Of a stretch of DNA of 56,101 nucleotides, positions 7,777-16,500 are shown piece by piece. Source of the DNA: Chloroflexota bacterium (lineage in GTDB: Bacteria; Chloroflexota; Limnocylindria; Limnocylindrales; CSP1-4); NCBI GenBank assembly GCA_003141455.1, contig PLMA01000038.1, positions 57,957-114,057 on the forward strand. The letters run 5' to 3'. The translations under genes and the position numbers were made by a program. The notes beneath the pieces are model-generated. The model had not been told where the DNA came from. It saw nothing but the letters and a program-made list of their open reading frames with translations, and ran no database searches. Each line of letters starts with the position of its first letter. Within the stretch, counting starts at the first letter, position 1.

Positions 7777-9401
7777 GGGGCTGTTCCCTCGGCCGGGGCC
7801 GAAACGTCGGTCGCCCCCGGCTCGGCCGCCGCCGACTCCGGCGCCTCGTCCGGCACGAGAGCCGGCCGCAGTCGCACGTCCACGCGCAGGCCGCCGAGCT
7901 CGCTGCGGCCGGCCTCCACCTCGCCGCGCATCGCCCGGGTCAGGCCCTCCACAACGGTCATGCCGATGCCCATACCTCGTCGCTTGCCCTCGCCCGGAGG
8001 CCCGGCCTGGTAGAACTTCTCGAACAGGTGCGGCAGCGCCGCCTTGGGCACGCCCGGCCCGTCGTCCTCGACGCTGATCTGGACCAGCCCGTCCGGCCGC
8101 TGAGAGGCGCGTATTCGGATCGACTCGCCGCCGTGGCGAATGGCGTTCTCGAGCAGGTTGGCCAGCACCTGGCTCAGGTATAGCTGGTCCGCCAGGACCG
8201 GCGGCAGCGGTTCGGACAGGTCGACGAGGAGGTGCTTGGTCGTAGCCGCTCCGGTGCGCTTCACCACCTGGGTCACCAGATCGTCGAGATCGCATGGCTC
8301 GAGCTCCGGCTTGAGGGCTCCGCCTTCGATCCGACTCAGGTCGAGCAGGTTGCGGACGAGCCGGCCCATTCGTTCGGCTTCCGTGTCGATCGCCTGGAAG
8401 GCTTCGCGCTGGTCCGCCGCCGTCCAGGCCACCGACTCGTCGAGCATGCTGCCCGCCGCCGCGCGGATGGTAGCCAGCGGGGTCCGGAGGTCGTGCGAGA
8501 CGGAGTCGAGCAGGGCTGTCTTGAGAGCTTCGCCGCGCCGCGCGATCTCTGCGTTGGTCCGCTCCAGACCGGCCTGGTCGCGGACAATCGCCTGGCCGAG
8601 CTGGTCTGCCGCCGCCGAGAGAATGCGCGTTTCCGCGCGATCGGGTTCCCTCTCGTCGCGAGCTCTCAGCGCCCAAACGGAACCCAGCGCCTCACCTGAC
8701 GCCTCGACCCGCACCCGGTGGACCGTGGCCCGGTCCGCCTTGCGCCGGACCATGGCTGTGGCGACGTGCATCCGTACCCAGCGGGCCGGCTCGTTGCCCG
8801 GCGAGCGCTGCAGCACCACTTGCCACGCGGGTACGGGGAGCGGTTGCCCGGGGGCCGTGTCGGCGATCGTCTTCTCCTCGGTCGGCGTCGCCCCCAGCCC
8901 GAACCAGATACGGTCCATCGCCGTCGCGGCCGCCAGCCGTTCGAGCACGACGGGTGCCGCCTCTTCGACGGTCCGGGTCTCGGCGAGAGCCCGACTGATG
9001 CCGAACAGGGCCTGGGCCTCGCGCGCCCTCTGGGCGACTTCCTCGGCGTGCTCCGCTTGTATGGCCACGAGCCGGCCGATGGCTAAGGCCACGGCCAGGA
9101 GGAGCAGGAGGTTCAGCCATTCATCGGGGCTGTTGATGGTGAAGGCGTAGAGCGGCGGCACGAAGAGGAAGTCGTAGGCGAGGAACGCAGCCACGGACGT
9201 CACCACGGCCGGGACCGTGCCCCAGCGCATTCCGACGGCGACGACCGCCAGTAGATAGACCGGCGCGGCGTGCGTGACGCCCAACGGTGCCAGCAGGGCG
9301 ATCGCCGCGGACGCCGCGATCAGGGCGCCCGTGATCGATGCCGCGACCAGCGCCGTACTTGCCAGGCTGGGCAGCCGACCGCCCACTCGCGTGATTGCCA
9401 T
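7773..9401 (-). CDS. kdpD: KdpD-like sensor histidine kinase lacking the N-terminal KdpD/Usp domains
   Basis: 542 residues, well short of the roughly 900 of E. coli KdpD. It begins with the four-helix DUF4118 membrane domain (about 10-110; AAPVYLLAVVAVGMRWGT and AYDFLFVPPLYAFTINSPD are typical). A GAF-like region follows, then HisKA with His303 (SVSHDLRTPLATIRAAAGSM). The HATPase_c domain has NLLENAIRHG (N box), VEDDGPGVP and GMGIGMTVVEG. The N-terminal KdpD nucleotide-binding and Usp domains are absent. The ATG at 9401 is used rather than longer options because those would run into the divergent gene at 9528. The kinase would sense K+ through its membrane/GAF part; how c-di-AMP would act without the Usp domain is unknown. 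Confidence 0.88.
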   Translation of the reverse strand: MAITRVGGRLPSLASTALVAASITGALIAASAAIALLAPLGVTHAAPVYLLAVVAVGMRWGTVPAVVTSVAAFLAYDFLFVPPLYAFTINSPDEWLNLLLLLAVALAIGRLVAIQAEHAEEVAQRAREAQALFGISRALAETRTVEEAAPVVLERLAAATAMDRIWFGLGATPTEEKTIADTAPGQPLPVPAWQVVLQRSPGNEPARWVRMHVATAMVRRKADRATVHRVRVEASGEALGSVWALRARDEREPDRAETRILSAAADQLGQAIVRDQAGLERTNAEIARRGEALKTALLDSVSHDLRTPLATIRAAAGSMLDESVAWTAADQREAFQAIDTEAERMGRLVRNLLDLSRIEGGALKPELEPCDLDDLVTQVVKRTGAATTKHLLVDLSEPLPPVLADQLYLSQVLANLLENAIRHGGESIRIRASQRPDGLVQISVEDDGPGVPKAALPHLFEKFYQAGPPGEGKRRGMGIGMTVVEGLTRAMRGEVEAGRSELGGLRVDVRLRPALVPDEAPESAAAEPGATDVSAPAEGTAP

Positions 9402-9454
9402 CCAGGCGATCGTAGACCCGCCGGGCGGCCGTGTAACCCCTTCGAGCCAACCCT

Positions 9455-9471
9455 GTTGAGCGGTTGTTGAG
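9455..9471 (+). promoter_or_regulatory. candidate KdpE direct-repeat box upstream of the KimA operon
   Basis: GTTGAG-N5-GTTGAG (within TGTTGAGCG repeated exactly 11 bp apart), 56 nt before the GTG of the small-protein/KimA operon. It has the same period, orientation and distance as the kdp box (GTTTAG-N5-GTTTAG, 57 nt). It also lies in the 126-bp region shared with divergent kdpDE, so it could serve autoregulation. Confidence 0.55.
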
Positions 9472-9527
9472 CGCGCGGCGGCACCGCAGGCGGCGTTCCC
9501 TCGTGGCCGGCCGAATACGGTAGCGAC

Positions 9528-9923
9528 GTGACCTTCGCCGATAGCGTGCTCCATCTGGTTCTCGCCGGGGCTCGAATCGACACCCCGGCCGGTACGGACG
9601 CGGCCGATTCGCCGGAGGCTCCGGCGGAGGTCCCGGCGGACGTGCTCGCCGGCGATATCGCCCAATCCGCCCAGACCGCCCAGCCCGGCCAGACCCTCGC
9701 CGAATACGAGCCCGGGCTGGCCGACCTCGAAGCGGCCGTGGAGCTGGTGTCCGCCGGTCTGGCGACACGAGTCGTTCTCTCCGGGTTCCCGTCCTGGCCG
9801 GGCCTTCTCTGGAGGGCCTACCAGCTCGCCGAGACTACGGGCGTGCTCATTCTGCCGACAGTCGTCCGTCCCGGCGGCAAGGTAGATATCGTGGTAACCA
9901 GGGACAACGCCGCCGATGGCTGA
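9528..9923 (+). CDS. small K+-operon protein, family member 2 (unknown function)
   Basis: 131 residues, soluble, GTG start. The N-terminal half is acidic and Ala/Pro-rich, probably disordered. The C-terminal half (about 66-131: DLEAAVELVSAGLATRVVLS, then DIVVTRD) aligns with the first protein of the kdp operon (4047-4316). No named domain recognised. Its last 8 bases overlap the transporter start, so the two are translationally coupled. Being at the head of a K+ transporter operon, like its paralogue, suggests a shared accessory or regulatory job in K+ uptake (inference). A longer upstream start is not available without entering the intergenic box. Confidence 0.7.
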   Translation: MTFADSVLHLVLAGARIDTPAGTDAADSPEAPAEVPADVLAGDIAQSAQTAQPGQTLAEYEPGLADLEAAVELVSAGLATRVVLSGFPSWPGLLWRAYQLAETTGVLILPTVVRPGGKVDIVVTRDNAADG

Positions 9924-11910
9924 CCAACGGCCCCTCCAGGGCCGAAAACTCGGCGATCGTCGCGTGATTGTCGACCGTCCACACGCCCGCTACTTCCGTT
10001 ACCTGGGCCCAGGCGTTCTGGAAGCCAAGCTCGAGGCTCAGGCCCCGCGAACGGCCCAGCAGCGCCGAATGGCCACCATCCGAGGCATCCTCTTCGGCCG
10101 CCCGCTGTCGTCGGCCGCGGATCTCACCGAGCGCCTGCCCAAATGGAAGGCCCTGCCTGTCTTCTCGTCGGATGTGATGTCGTCGGTGGCGTACGGGACC
10201 GGGGCGATGATGCTCACCCTGGCCGTCGCCGGGCAGGACTCGTTCAAGTACGTACTTCCGCTCTCGCTGATCGTTGTCACCCTGCTGGTGATCGTGACCT
10301 TCAGCTACCGCCAGACGATTCGAGCCTATCCAAACGGTGGCGGGAGCTACATCGTCGCCCACGCCAACCTGGGGGTGCTGGCCGGCCTCACTGCCGCGGC
10401 ATCGCTGCTGACGGACTACGTCCTGACGGTCGCCGTGAGCGTGTCGTCGGGCATCCAGGCCCTCTACTCCGCCTTCCCGGCGATCTACGACTGGCGCGTG
10501 CACCTGATCGCTCTGTCGATCCTGCTGGTCATGGTCGTGAACCTGCGAGGGCTGCGGGAAAGCGGCACTCTTTTCGCCAGTCCCACCTACATCTTCATCG
10601 GCAGCATGCTGCTGATGATCGCAATAGGGGTGATCCGATCTGCGACCGGGCAGCTGCCCCAGGTCGACCATGTCGAGCAACTGAGCGGTATCCCGGTGGA
10701 GGGTCTCGGCCTGTTCCTGGTCTGCAGAGCATTCGCGGATGGCTGCTCGGCCATGACCGGTACCGAGGCAGTGGCCAACGGCGTTCCGGCGTTCAAGCCG
10801 GTCGAATGGAAGAACGCACAGCAGACCATGATCATCATGGCCACGCTGCTCGCAATCATGTTCCTGGGCACGAGCTACCTCGCCGTCAACGTGGGCGCGC
10901 ATCCGGCGGGGGTCAAGGCCGCTGGTGAGACCGTCCTATCACAGGTCGGCCGGACGGTCTTCGGCAACGGCTCGCTGATGTACTACGTCCTGTCGATCTC
11001 GACGATGGGCATCCTGGTCCTTGCCGCCCAGACGAGCTTTGCGGACTTCCCGCGCCTCTCCTCAATCCTGGCCCGAGACGGCTTCTTTCCTCGCCAGTTC
11101 GCCCTGCGCGGCGAGCGGCTCGCCTTCAACTCTGGAATCGTCGTCCTCGCGCTCGTGTCAATCGTCCTGGTAGTCCTGTACAACGGATCCGCGGATGCCC
11201 TGATCGGCCTCTACGCGATCGGCGTCTTCACCTCGTTCACGCTGTCGCAGTCGGGCATGGTTCGGCACTGGTTTGGCGAACGCGGATCTGGCTGGCGCCG
11301 CAGTGCCCTGATCAACGGCGTCGGTGCGACCGCGACCGCCATCGTGGTCGTCGTCATCGGTTTCTCGAAGTTCGACCAGGGTGTTTGGATGATCATCATC
11401 GTGGTCCCGGTCCTCATCTCCCTGATGCTGTTCATCAAGCATGAATACGCGATGGAGGGGCTCGGCCTGGACGTTGAGCCGGACGTGGTCTTTGGGCCGC
11501 CTCATCGGCGCCAGCGCGTGGTGGTTGCCGCCCAGGCGATGAGCAGGGCGGTCGTCCAGGCGGTGAAGGTCGGCGAGACGATGGGCGAGGAGGTCCAGCT
11601 GGTCCACGTGACCATCGATCCCGTGGAAGGCGAGCGGTTCCGCGAGCGTGTCGAACGCCAGCTGCCCGGCGTCCGAGTGGTGCTCGTCGAGTCGCCGTAT
11701 CGAGCTCTCGTCCGGCCGTTCGTGCGCTACCTGGAGGTCTCGCAGGCCGAGGATCCGAGCCGCCTCACCGTCGTTCTGCTGCCCGAGCACCTCCCACGCC
11801 ACTGGTGGGATCGCCTGCTGTACAACCAGAACGTCCACCGGATCCGGGCGGCGCTGGTAGGGCGCAAGGAATTCGTGGTGCTGGAGACGCCGTACCGGCG
11901 CGGAACTTAG
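9916..11910 (+). CDS. kimA: KimA-type potassium transporter (APC superfamily)
   Basis: 664 residues. The N-terminal motif (LPKWKALPVFSSDVMSSVAY then GTGAMM) is the hallmark of the YdaO/KimA branch, and about 12 membrane helices follow (about 75-500). Further conserved pieces are YPNGGGSYIVA, TDYVLTVAVSVSSG and MTGTEAVANGVPAF. The C-terminal ~150 residues form a soluble Usp-like domain (RRQRVVVAAQAMSRAVVQAV, VQLVHVTID, LTVVLLPEHLPRHWWDRLLY). In B. subtilis KimA is a K+/H+ symporter whose cytosolic domain binds c-di-AMP. No ydaO riboswitch is visible upstream, so transcriptional control here is more likely through the KdpE-like box. A more general amino-acid permease is a less likely alternative. 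Confidence 0.87.
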   Translation: MADQRPLQGRKLGDRRVIVDRPHARYFRYLGPGVLEAKLEAQAPRTAQQRRMATIRGILFGRPLSSAADLTERLPKWKALPVFSSDVMSSVAYGTGAMMLTLAVAGQDSFKYVLPLSLIVVTLLVIVTFSYRQTIRAYPNGGGSYIVAHANLGVLAGLTAAASLLTDYVLTVAVSVSSGIQALYSAFPAIYDWRVHLIALSILLVMVVNLRGLRESGTLFASPTYIFIGSMLLMIAIGVIRSATGQLPQVDHVEQLSGIPVEGLGLFLVCRAFADGCSAMTGTEAVANGVPAFKPVEWKNAQQTMIIMATLLAIMFLGTSYLAVNVGAHPAGVKAAGETVLSQVGRTVFGNGSLMYYVLSISTMGILVLAAQTSFADFPRLSSILARDGFFPRQFALRGERLAFNSGIVVLALVSIVLVVLYNGSADALIGLYAIGVFTSFTLSQSGMVRHWFGERGSGWRRSALINGVGATATAIVVVVIGFSKFDQGVWMIIIVVPVLISLMLFIKHEYAMEGLGLDVEPDVVFGPPHRRQRVVVAAQAMSRAVVQAVKVGETMGEEVQLVHVTIDPVEGERFRERVERQLPGVRVVLVESPYRALVRPFVRYLEVSQAEDPSRLTVVLLPEHLPRHWWDRLLYNQNVHRIRAALVGRKEFVVLETPYRRGT

Positions 11911-11928
11911 TGGATGACGGCCCGCCGA

Positions 11929-11956
11929 AGTGCGGCGCCGATGTACCTGCCGCACT
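11929..11956. terminator. bidirectional hairpin between convergent kimA and MBL genes
   Basis: AGTGCGGC (11929-11936) and GCCGCACT (11949-11956) form a perfect 8-bp stem with a 12-base loop, in the 69-bp gap between two converging genes. No T tract. Confidence 0.5.
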
Positions 11957-11979
11957 GAACGCCCGCGGGCGCCCCAGGC

Positions 11980-12750
11980 CTAGACCTGGAGCGACATACC
12001 GGGCTTGGCGACCTCGATGGCGCCGTTGTAGGTGGAGCCGGCTCGCTCGATAGCCTCGTCCTCGCCGAGTCCCGGGGCGAGATGTGTCAGCACCAGGCGG
12101 CCCACGCCGGCATGGGCCGCGGTTGTCCCGGCGTCCTCCGGCGAGAGGTGGACCGAAGGGATTTCGATGACGTCCGTGCCGACCTCGGCCACAAGGACGC
12201 GGGCGCCCTTCGCCAGCGTCACGAGGTTTTCGCACGGCCCGCTGTCGCCCGTGTAGGCCAGCCGCCTGTCGCCGAACCGGGCCGTCAGCCCGAAAGCCGG
12301 AACGCCGTGCTCTACCGCCCGGGCCTGGATGCGCAAGTCGCCGATCTCGGCGATGCCGCGGTCCTTGAGCTCGACTACCTGGAAGAAGTCCTTCATGTTG
12401 TGATCGACCGCGCTCTTGACGAAGGCCTCGACGCGGGCGGCCCAGCCGACCGGCGCCAGCACCGGTATCTTGCGCCGCCGCTTCTCGGAGAACGCGAAGG
12501 CGTAGTAGAGGAGCGGCATGTCGGCGAAATGATCGGCGTGGAGGTGGCTGATCCAGACGGCGTGCAACTCCTCCAGCCGGATGTAGTGCTGCAGGGTTCC
12601 GAGCACGCCGCCGCCGATGTCAACGAGGACGTTGGCCCCGCCGGCCTGGAGGAGGTAGCCGGAGCATGACTCGTCGGCCGTCGGGTAGGGGGCACTTCCG
12701 AGAGTCGTCCAAATGATCGGACCTTCTGGCTTCTTCCCGGGCACGCTCAC
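11980..12750 (-). CDS. MBL-fold metallo-hydrolase (RNase Z/phosphodiesterase-like)
   Basis: 256 residues. The metal-binding motif HLHADH is present (WISHLHADHFADMP). The other ligands are likely His in AVEHGVPAFG, Asp in YTGDSGP and His in LTHLAPG. This set and the compact length place it with the RNase Z-like/phosphonate-type MBL hydrolases that cleave phosphodiesters or small cyclic substrates. No signal peptide, so cytoplasmic. Substrate cannot be assigned. It is monocistronic and converges with the K+ transporter operon. The ATG is preceded by a weak ribosome site. Confidence 0.85.
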   Translation of the reverse strand: MSVPGKKPEGPIIWTTLGSAPYPTADESCSGYLLQAGGANVLVDIGGGVLGTLQHYIRLEELHAVWISHLHADHFADMPLLYYAFAFSEKRRRKIPVLAPVGWAARVEAFVKSAVDHNMKDFFQVVELKDRGIAEIGDLRIQARAVEHGVPAFGLTARFGDRRLAYTGDSGPCENLVTLAKGARVLVAEVGTDVIEIPSVHLSPEDAGTTAAHAGVGRLVLTHLAPGLGEDEAIERAGSTYNGAIEVAKPGMSLQV

Positions 12751-12965
12751 CTTCCTCCAAATGGTCTGTCGGAAAGTTACCAGTGACCGGCGACTTGTGT
12801 GGGTCCGGGGCGCAGGCCGCCGTGCGAGGGAGAGCCTTGCCGGCCGCTTTCACTCATCGCCCGAGTGTGCGGTAGGGGACGGACCTTCGCAAGCCGACGG
12901 CCGGCCTGCGACCGGGACTATCGCCGCCGCCACGGCCTCTCCGTGGCGCCGTCCCCGCTAGTTCA

Positions 12966-12980
12966 TTCGCATGATGCGGA
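12966..12980. promoter_or_regulatory. inverted repeat upstream of marR
   Basis: TTCGCAT-G-ATGCGGA, 7-base arms with one mismatch, 31 bases before the GTG of the MarR gene. Candidate operator half of a two-site arrangement. Confidence 0.35.
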
Positions 12981-13001
12981 GCTATTCGTCAGACGTGATA
13001 C

Positions 13002-13021
13002 AGTTCGCCTGTGAGCGAACT
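13002..13021. promoter_or_regulatory. perfect palindrome overlapping the marR start codon
   Basis: AGTTCGC-N6-GCGAACT, perfect 7-base arms, with the GTG start at 13011 in the spacer. TGATAC at 12996-13001 is a possible -10, which would give an almost leaderless mRNA. Position and symmetry fit a MarR autorepression site. Confidence 0.45.
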
Positions 13022-13448
13022 ATCACCCGACGACCCGAATATCGACGCCGTCGTCCAGGCCGTGAGCAGCCTGTGGGAGCGACAGGATTCCGACGTGCCG
13101 GACTGGGCCGCACAGGAGCTCACATTCGGGCAGATGCGGCTGCTGTTCCTGCTGAGCAAGCACGGTCCCTCACCGATGAGCCACATCGCCGAGTGGCTCG
13201 GCGTTGGCCTGCCGACGGCCAGCGGGACGGTTGAGCGGGTCGAACGCCACGGCCTGGTGGAGCGGCGGCACCGCGTCGACGACCGTCGCGTCGTCGAGTG
13301 CCAGCTGACTGTGGCCGGCCGCGAGCTCCTGGAGGAGATCGCCGGAATGCAGCGCGACGTGTTGCGCCGGACCCTCGGCGTCCTGACCGGGGACGAGCTG
13401 AGGGAGCTTGCTCGCCTGATATCGATCGTCGTCGAGCGCTCTAGGTAG
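13011..13448 (+). CDS. MarR-family transcriptional regulator
   Basis: 145 residues, GTG start. Winged-helix core: FGQMRLLFLLSKHGPSPMSH, IAEWLGVGLPTASGTVERVE (recognition helix), then the wing HRVDDRRVVECQLTVAGREL. Long N- and C-terminal helices for dimerisation. MarR proteins are usually local repressors released by small ligands. Its gene lies 148 bp upstream of, and in the same direction as, an RND efflux permease, so control of that pump is probable. A palindrome overlaps its start codon. Confidence 0.9.
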   Translation: MSELSPDDPNIDAVVQAVSSLWERQDSDVPDWAAQELTFGQMRLLFLLSKHGPSPMSHIAEWLGVGLPTASGTVERVERHGLVERRHRVDDRRVVECQLTVAGRELLEEIAGMQRDVLRRTLGVLTGDELRELARLISIVVERSR

Positions 13449-13596
13449 AGGCTGAGGTGAACGTCAAGGCCTCGTCGCGAGTCGTTGAAGTCGAGAGGGT
13501 GATCCCCTCGGCCATTCGGATGACACAACTCAGGGTAGTAGCCCTGATCACACAGCCCAATGAGCTACGCAATCTGAACAACCCGAGGAGTGACTG

Positions 13597-16500
13597 GTGA
13601 TCCGTCTGACCCAGCTAGCCATCGCCAAACGCAGCGTGACCGTATTGATCACGCTGGGCCTCCTCCTTGCGGGTGTCTTCTCATGGGCATCGCTCAAGCA
13701 GGAGCTGCTGCCCGACATCCAGCTCCCGTTCATCGTCGTAGTCACACCGCTGCCGGGCGCGAGCGCCCAGGACGTCTCGACGCAGGTAACCCAGCCCGTC
13801 GAGCGCTCGATCGGCAGCGTGCCCAGGCTGGAGCACGTCAGCTCCAGCTCGGTCAACAGCCTGTCGATCGTCGTCGCGTCGTTCACCTACGGCACGAACA
13901 TCAAGGAGACGACAGCGACCATCGACACGAATGTGAAGGCGATCGGGCTGAGTTCGGCGCCGACGATCCAGTCGTTCGACATCAACGCCTTCCCGTCATT
14001 GATCGTGGCGATTCGCGGCACCGGGTCGACCACGCCCGATCAACTCAATGCCCTGGCGGCGACGAGTATCGTGCCGGCGCTGCAGGGGATCGATGGGGTC
14101 AGCAAGGTCGATCTGAGCGGTCAGTCCCAGTACCGCTTGGTCGTCCAGCTCGACCCCGCCAAGCTGGCCGCGAGCAACATCTCGATCAGCCAGATCCAGG
14201 GCGTGCTGGCTGCCAACAACCTGGTCCTTCCGGCCGGTTCGATCGCCAAGACCAACCCCGACGGCTCAGTGGTTTCTATCCCGGTTTCGACGCAGCACCA
14301 GTTGATCCTGCAAAGCCCGAGCGACCTTCTGTCGCTGGCCGTCGGCGCGAAGATGCCGGCCGCCGGTTCGGCTTCGACCGCGCCCACGCCGATCACTCTC
14401 GGCGACCTCGGAACGGTCGAGCGTGTCGCCGCCTACCCGACCGGATACGCGGAACTCAACAGAGATCCACAGCACGGCGACGCTGGGCCGGCGCTGGTGA
14501 TCAGCGTCTCCAAGACGTCCGATGCGAACACGGTCAACGTGGTCCAGGCGGCAAACGACAAGCTGGATCAACTCCAAGCGCAGGGCAACAGCGGTTTCGA
14601 GATCGATGTGGTCTCGGATTCGTCGACTTTCATCATCGAGTCCCGCGACAGCCTCGTCCGTGAGGGCGGGCTCGGGGCGATCTTCGCCGTCATCACCATC
14701 TTCGTGTTCCTGCTGAGCCTGCGGTCCACGTTGGTGGCTGCGGTGAGCATCCCCGTCTCGATCATGACGGCCCTGGCGCTGATGCTCGTGGCCGGCGTCA
14801 CGGTCAACATCATGACTCTGGGCGGATTGGCAATAGCCGTCGGCCGGGTGGTGGACGACGCCATCGTCGTCCTCGAGAACATCTACCGGCACCGTGGTCG
14901 CGGCGACCCAATGCGCGAGGCATGCATTGCCGGCACGCGCGAAGTCGCCAGCGCCATCACCAGCTCCACGCTCACGACGGTGGCCGTCTTCCTGCCGCTC
15001 GGTTTCGTCGGCGGCATCGTCAGCCAGTTCTTCCTGCCCTTCGCCCTGACAGTAACGTTCGCCCTGCTCGCCTCGCTCCTTTGCGCCCTCACCGTAGTCC
15101 CGGTACTGGCGAGCCTGTTCATCGACCGCATCAAGCTCGCCCCCGACGAAGGGCCGCAGCACCACGACACGATCGTCCAGAGGATCTACACACCCCTTCT
15201 GCGGGCCGCGCTTCACAACCGCCGCAGCCGCTGGGGCGTGCTGGGCATCGCCGGCGTGCTCGTAATTGGCGCGGCGCTGCTCGTGCCTCATATCCCGACG
15301 CAGTTCCTCAACGCCGGGTCGCAGAAGCAGCTCTCGATCACCGTCGCCCCGCCCTCGGGCACACCATCGTCGACCGTGCTGACCCAGGCGAGGAACGTTC
15401 AGTCCAAGCTGCGCGCCTATCCGGAAGTCAAGCTCATCGAAACGACTGTCCCCGGCGAAGCCGACACTGGCTTGAGCGCGCTCGCGGCTGCCTTTACCGG
15501 CGGCTCCGCGAACTCCGCGTCGATCGTCGTCGGCCTGGACAGCAGCACCAACCTCGACTCCGAGCAGCAGAAGTTGTCTGCCGACATGAGCAAGCTCGCG
15601 CCTGCAGGCTGGCAGATTCAGGTCGCCCAGCAGAGCCTGATGGGCGGCAGCTCGATCAGCGTCGTCGTCAGCGGGGCGAACCCCACCGACGTCGCGAACG
15701 CGACGACCGCCGTTGTGGCCGAGCTCACGCAGATGGGCGACCTGCTCAACGTCAAGAGCGACCTCACCGCCAAGACGATCCAGTACAACATCGACGTCGA
15801 TCCGAACAAGGCCATCCTTGACGGCACGAGCACTGTCGGCATCCAGACCGAGGTGCACAACGCTCTGGTGGGCACCAAGGCCGGCACGGTCAGCTTCGGC
15901 GGCGCCCCGACCGATGTCTACCTCCAGCTCGCTGCGAACCTGACGCCCGATACCCTTGCCCAGATGCCGGTCGGCGCGGGCAGGATGCCGCTCGGCGCCA
16001 TCGCCACGGTGACACCCGTCGACAACCAGGCGCGCGTCAGCCGGGTCGACCAGTCGCCCGCCGCGACCATCTCAGCCGACACGACCAGCAAGGACACAGG
16101 CGGCGTCTCGACGGAGATTCAGAAGGCGATCGACAACCTCCAGGCGGCGGGCAAGCTGCCGAACGTGACCGTGACGCTGTCGGGCGTGACCGAGCAGATG
16201 AACACCGCGTTCGGCGGTCTGTTCCTCTCGATGGCCGTGGCGATCCTGCTCGTCTACCTGGTCATGGTCCTGGTCTTCAACTCGCTGATCGACCCGCTCG
16301 TCATCATGTTCAGCCTGCCTCTGGCCACGATCGGCGCCTTCCCGGCGCTCTTCGTGACGCAGCGGGCCATCGGCATCAGCGCCCTCATCGGGTTCCTGAT
16401 GCTGATCGGAATCGTCGTCACCAACGCCATCGTGCTGCTGGATCTCGTCGAGCAGCATCGGCGGCGCGGCATGCCAATGTACGACGCGCTGATGCAGGGC

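Noticed and set aside
7033-8676. A 547-codon frame including kdpE
   Set aside because: The upstream ~300 codons are a shifted reading of the KdpD-like kinase; the receiver starts at the GTG overlapping the kinase stop.
9402-9527. A ydaO/c-di-AMP riboswitch before the KimA operon
   Set aside because: The 126-bp divergent gap is short and shows none of the conserved ydaO motif; a direct-repeat protein site explains it better.
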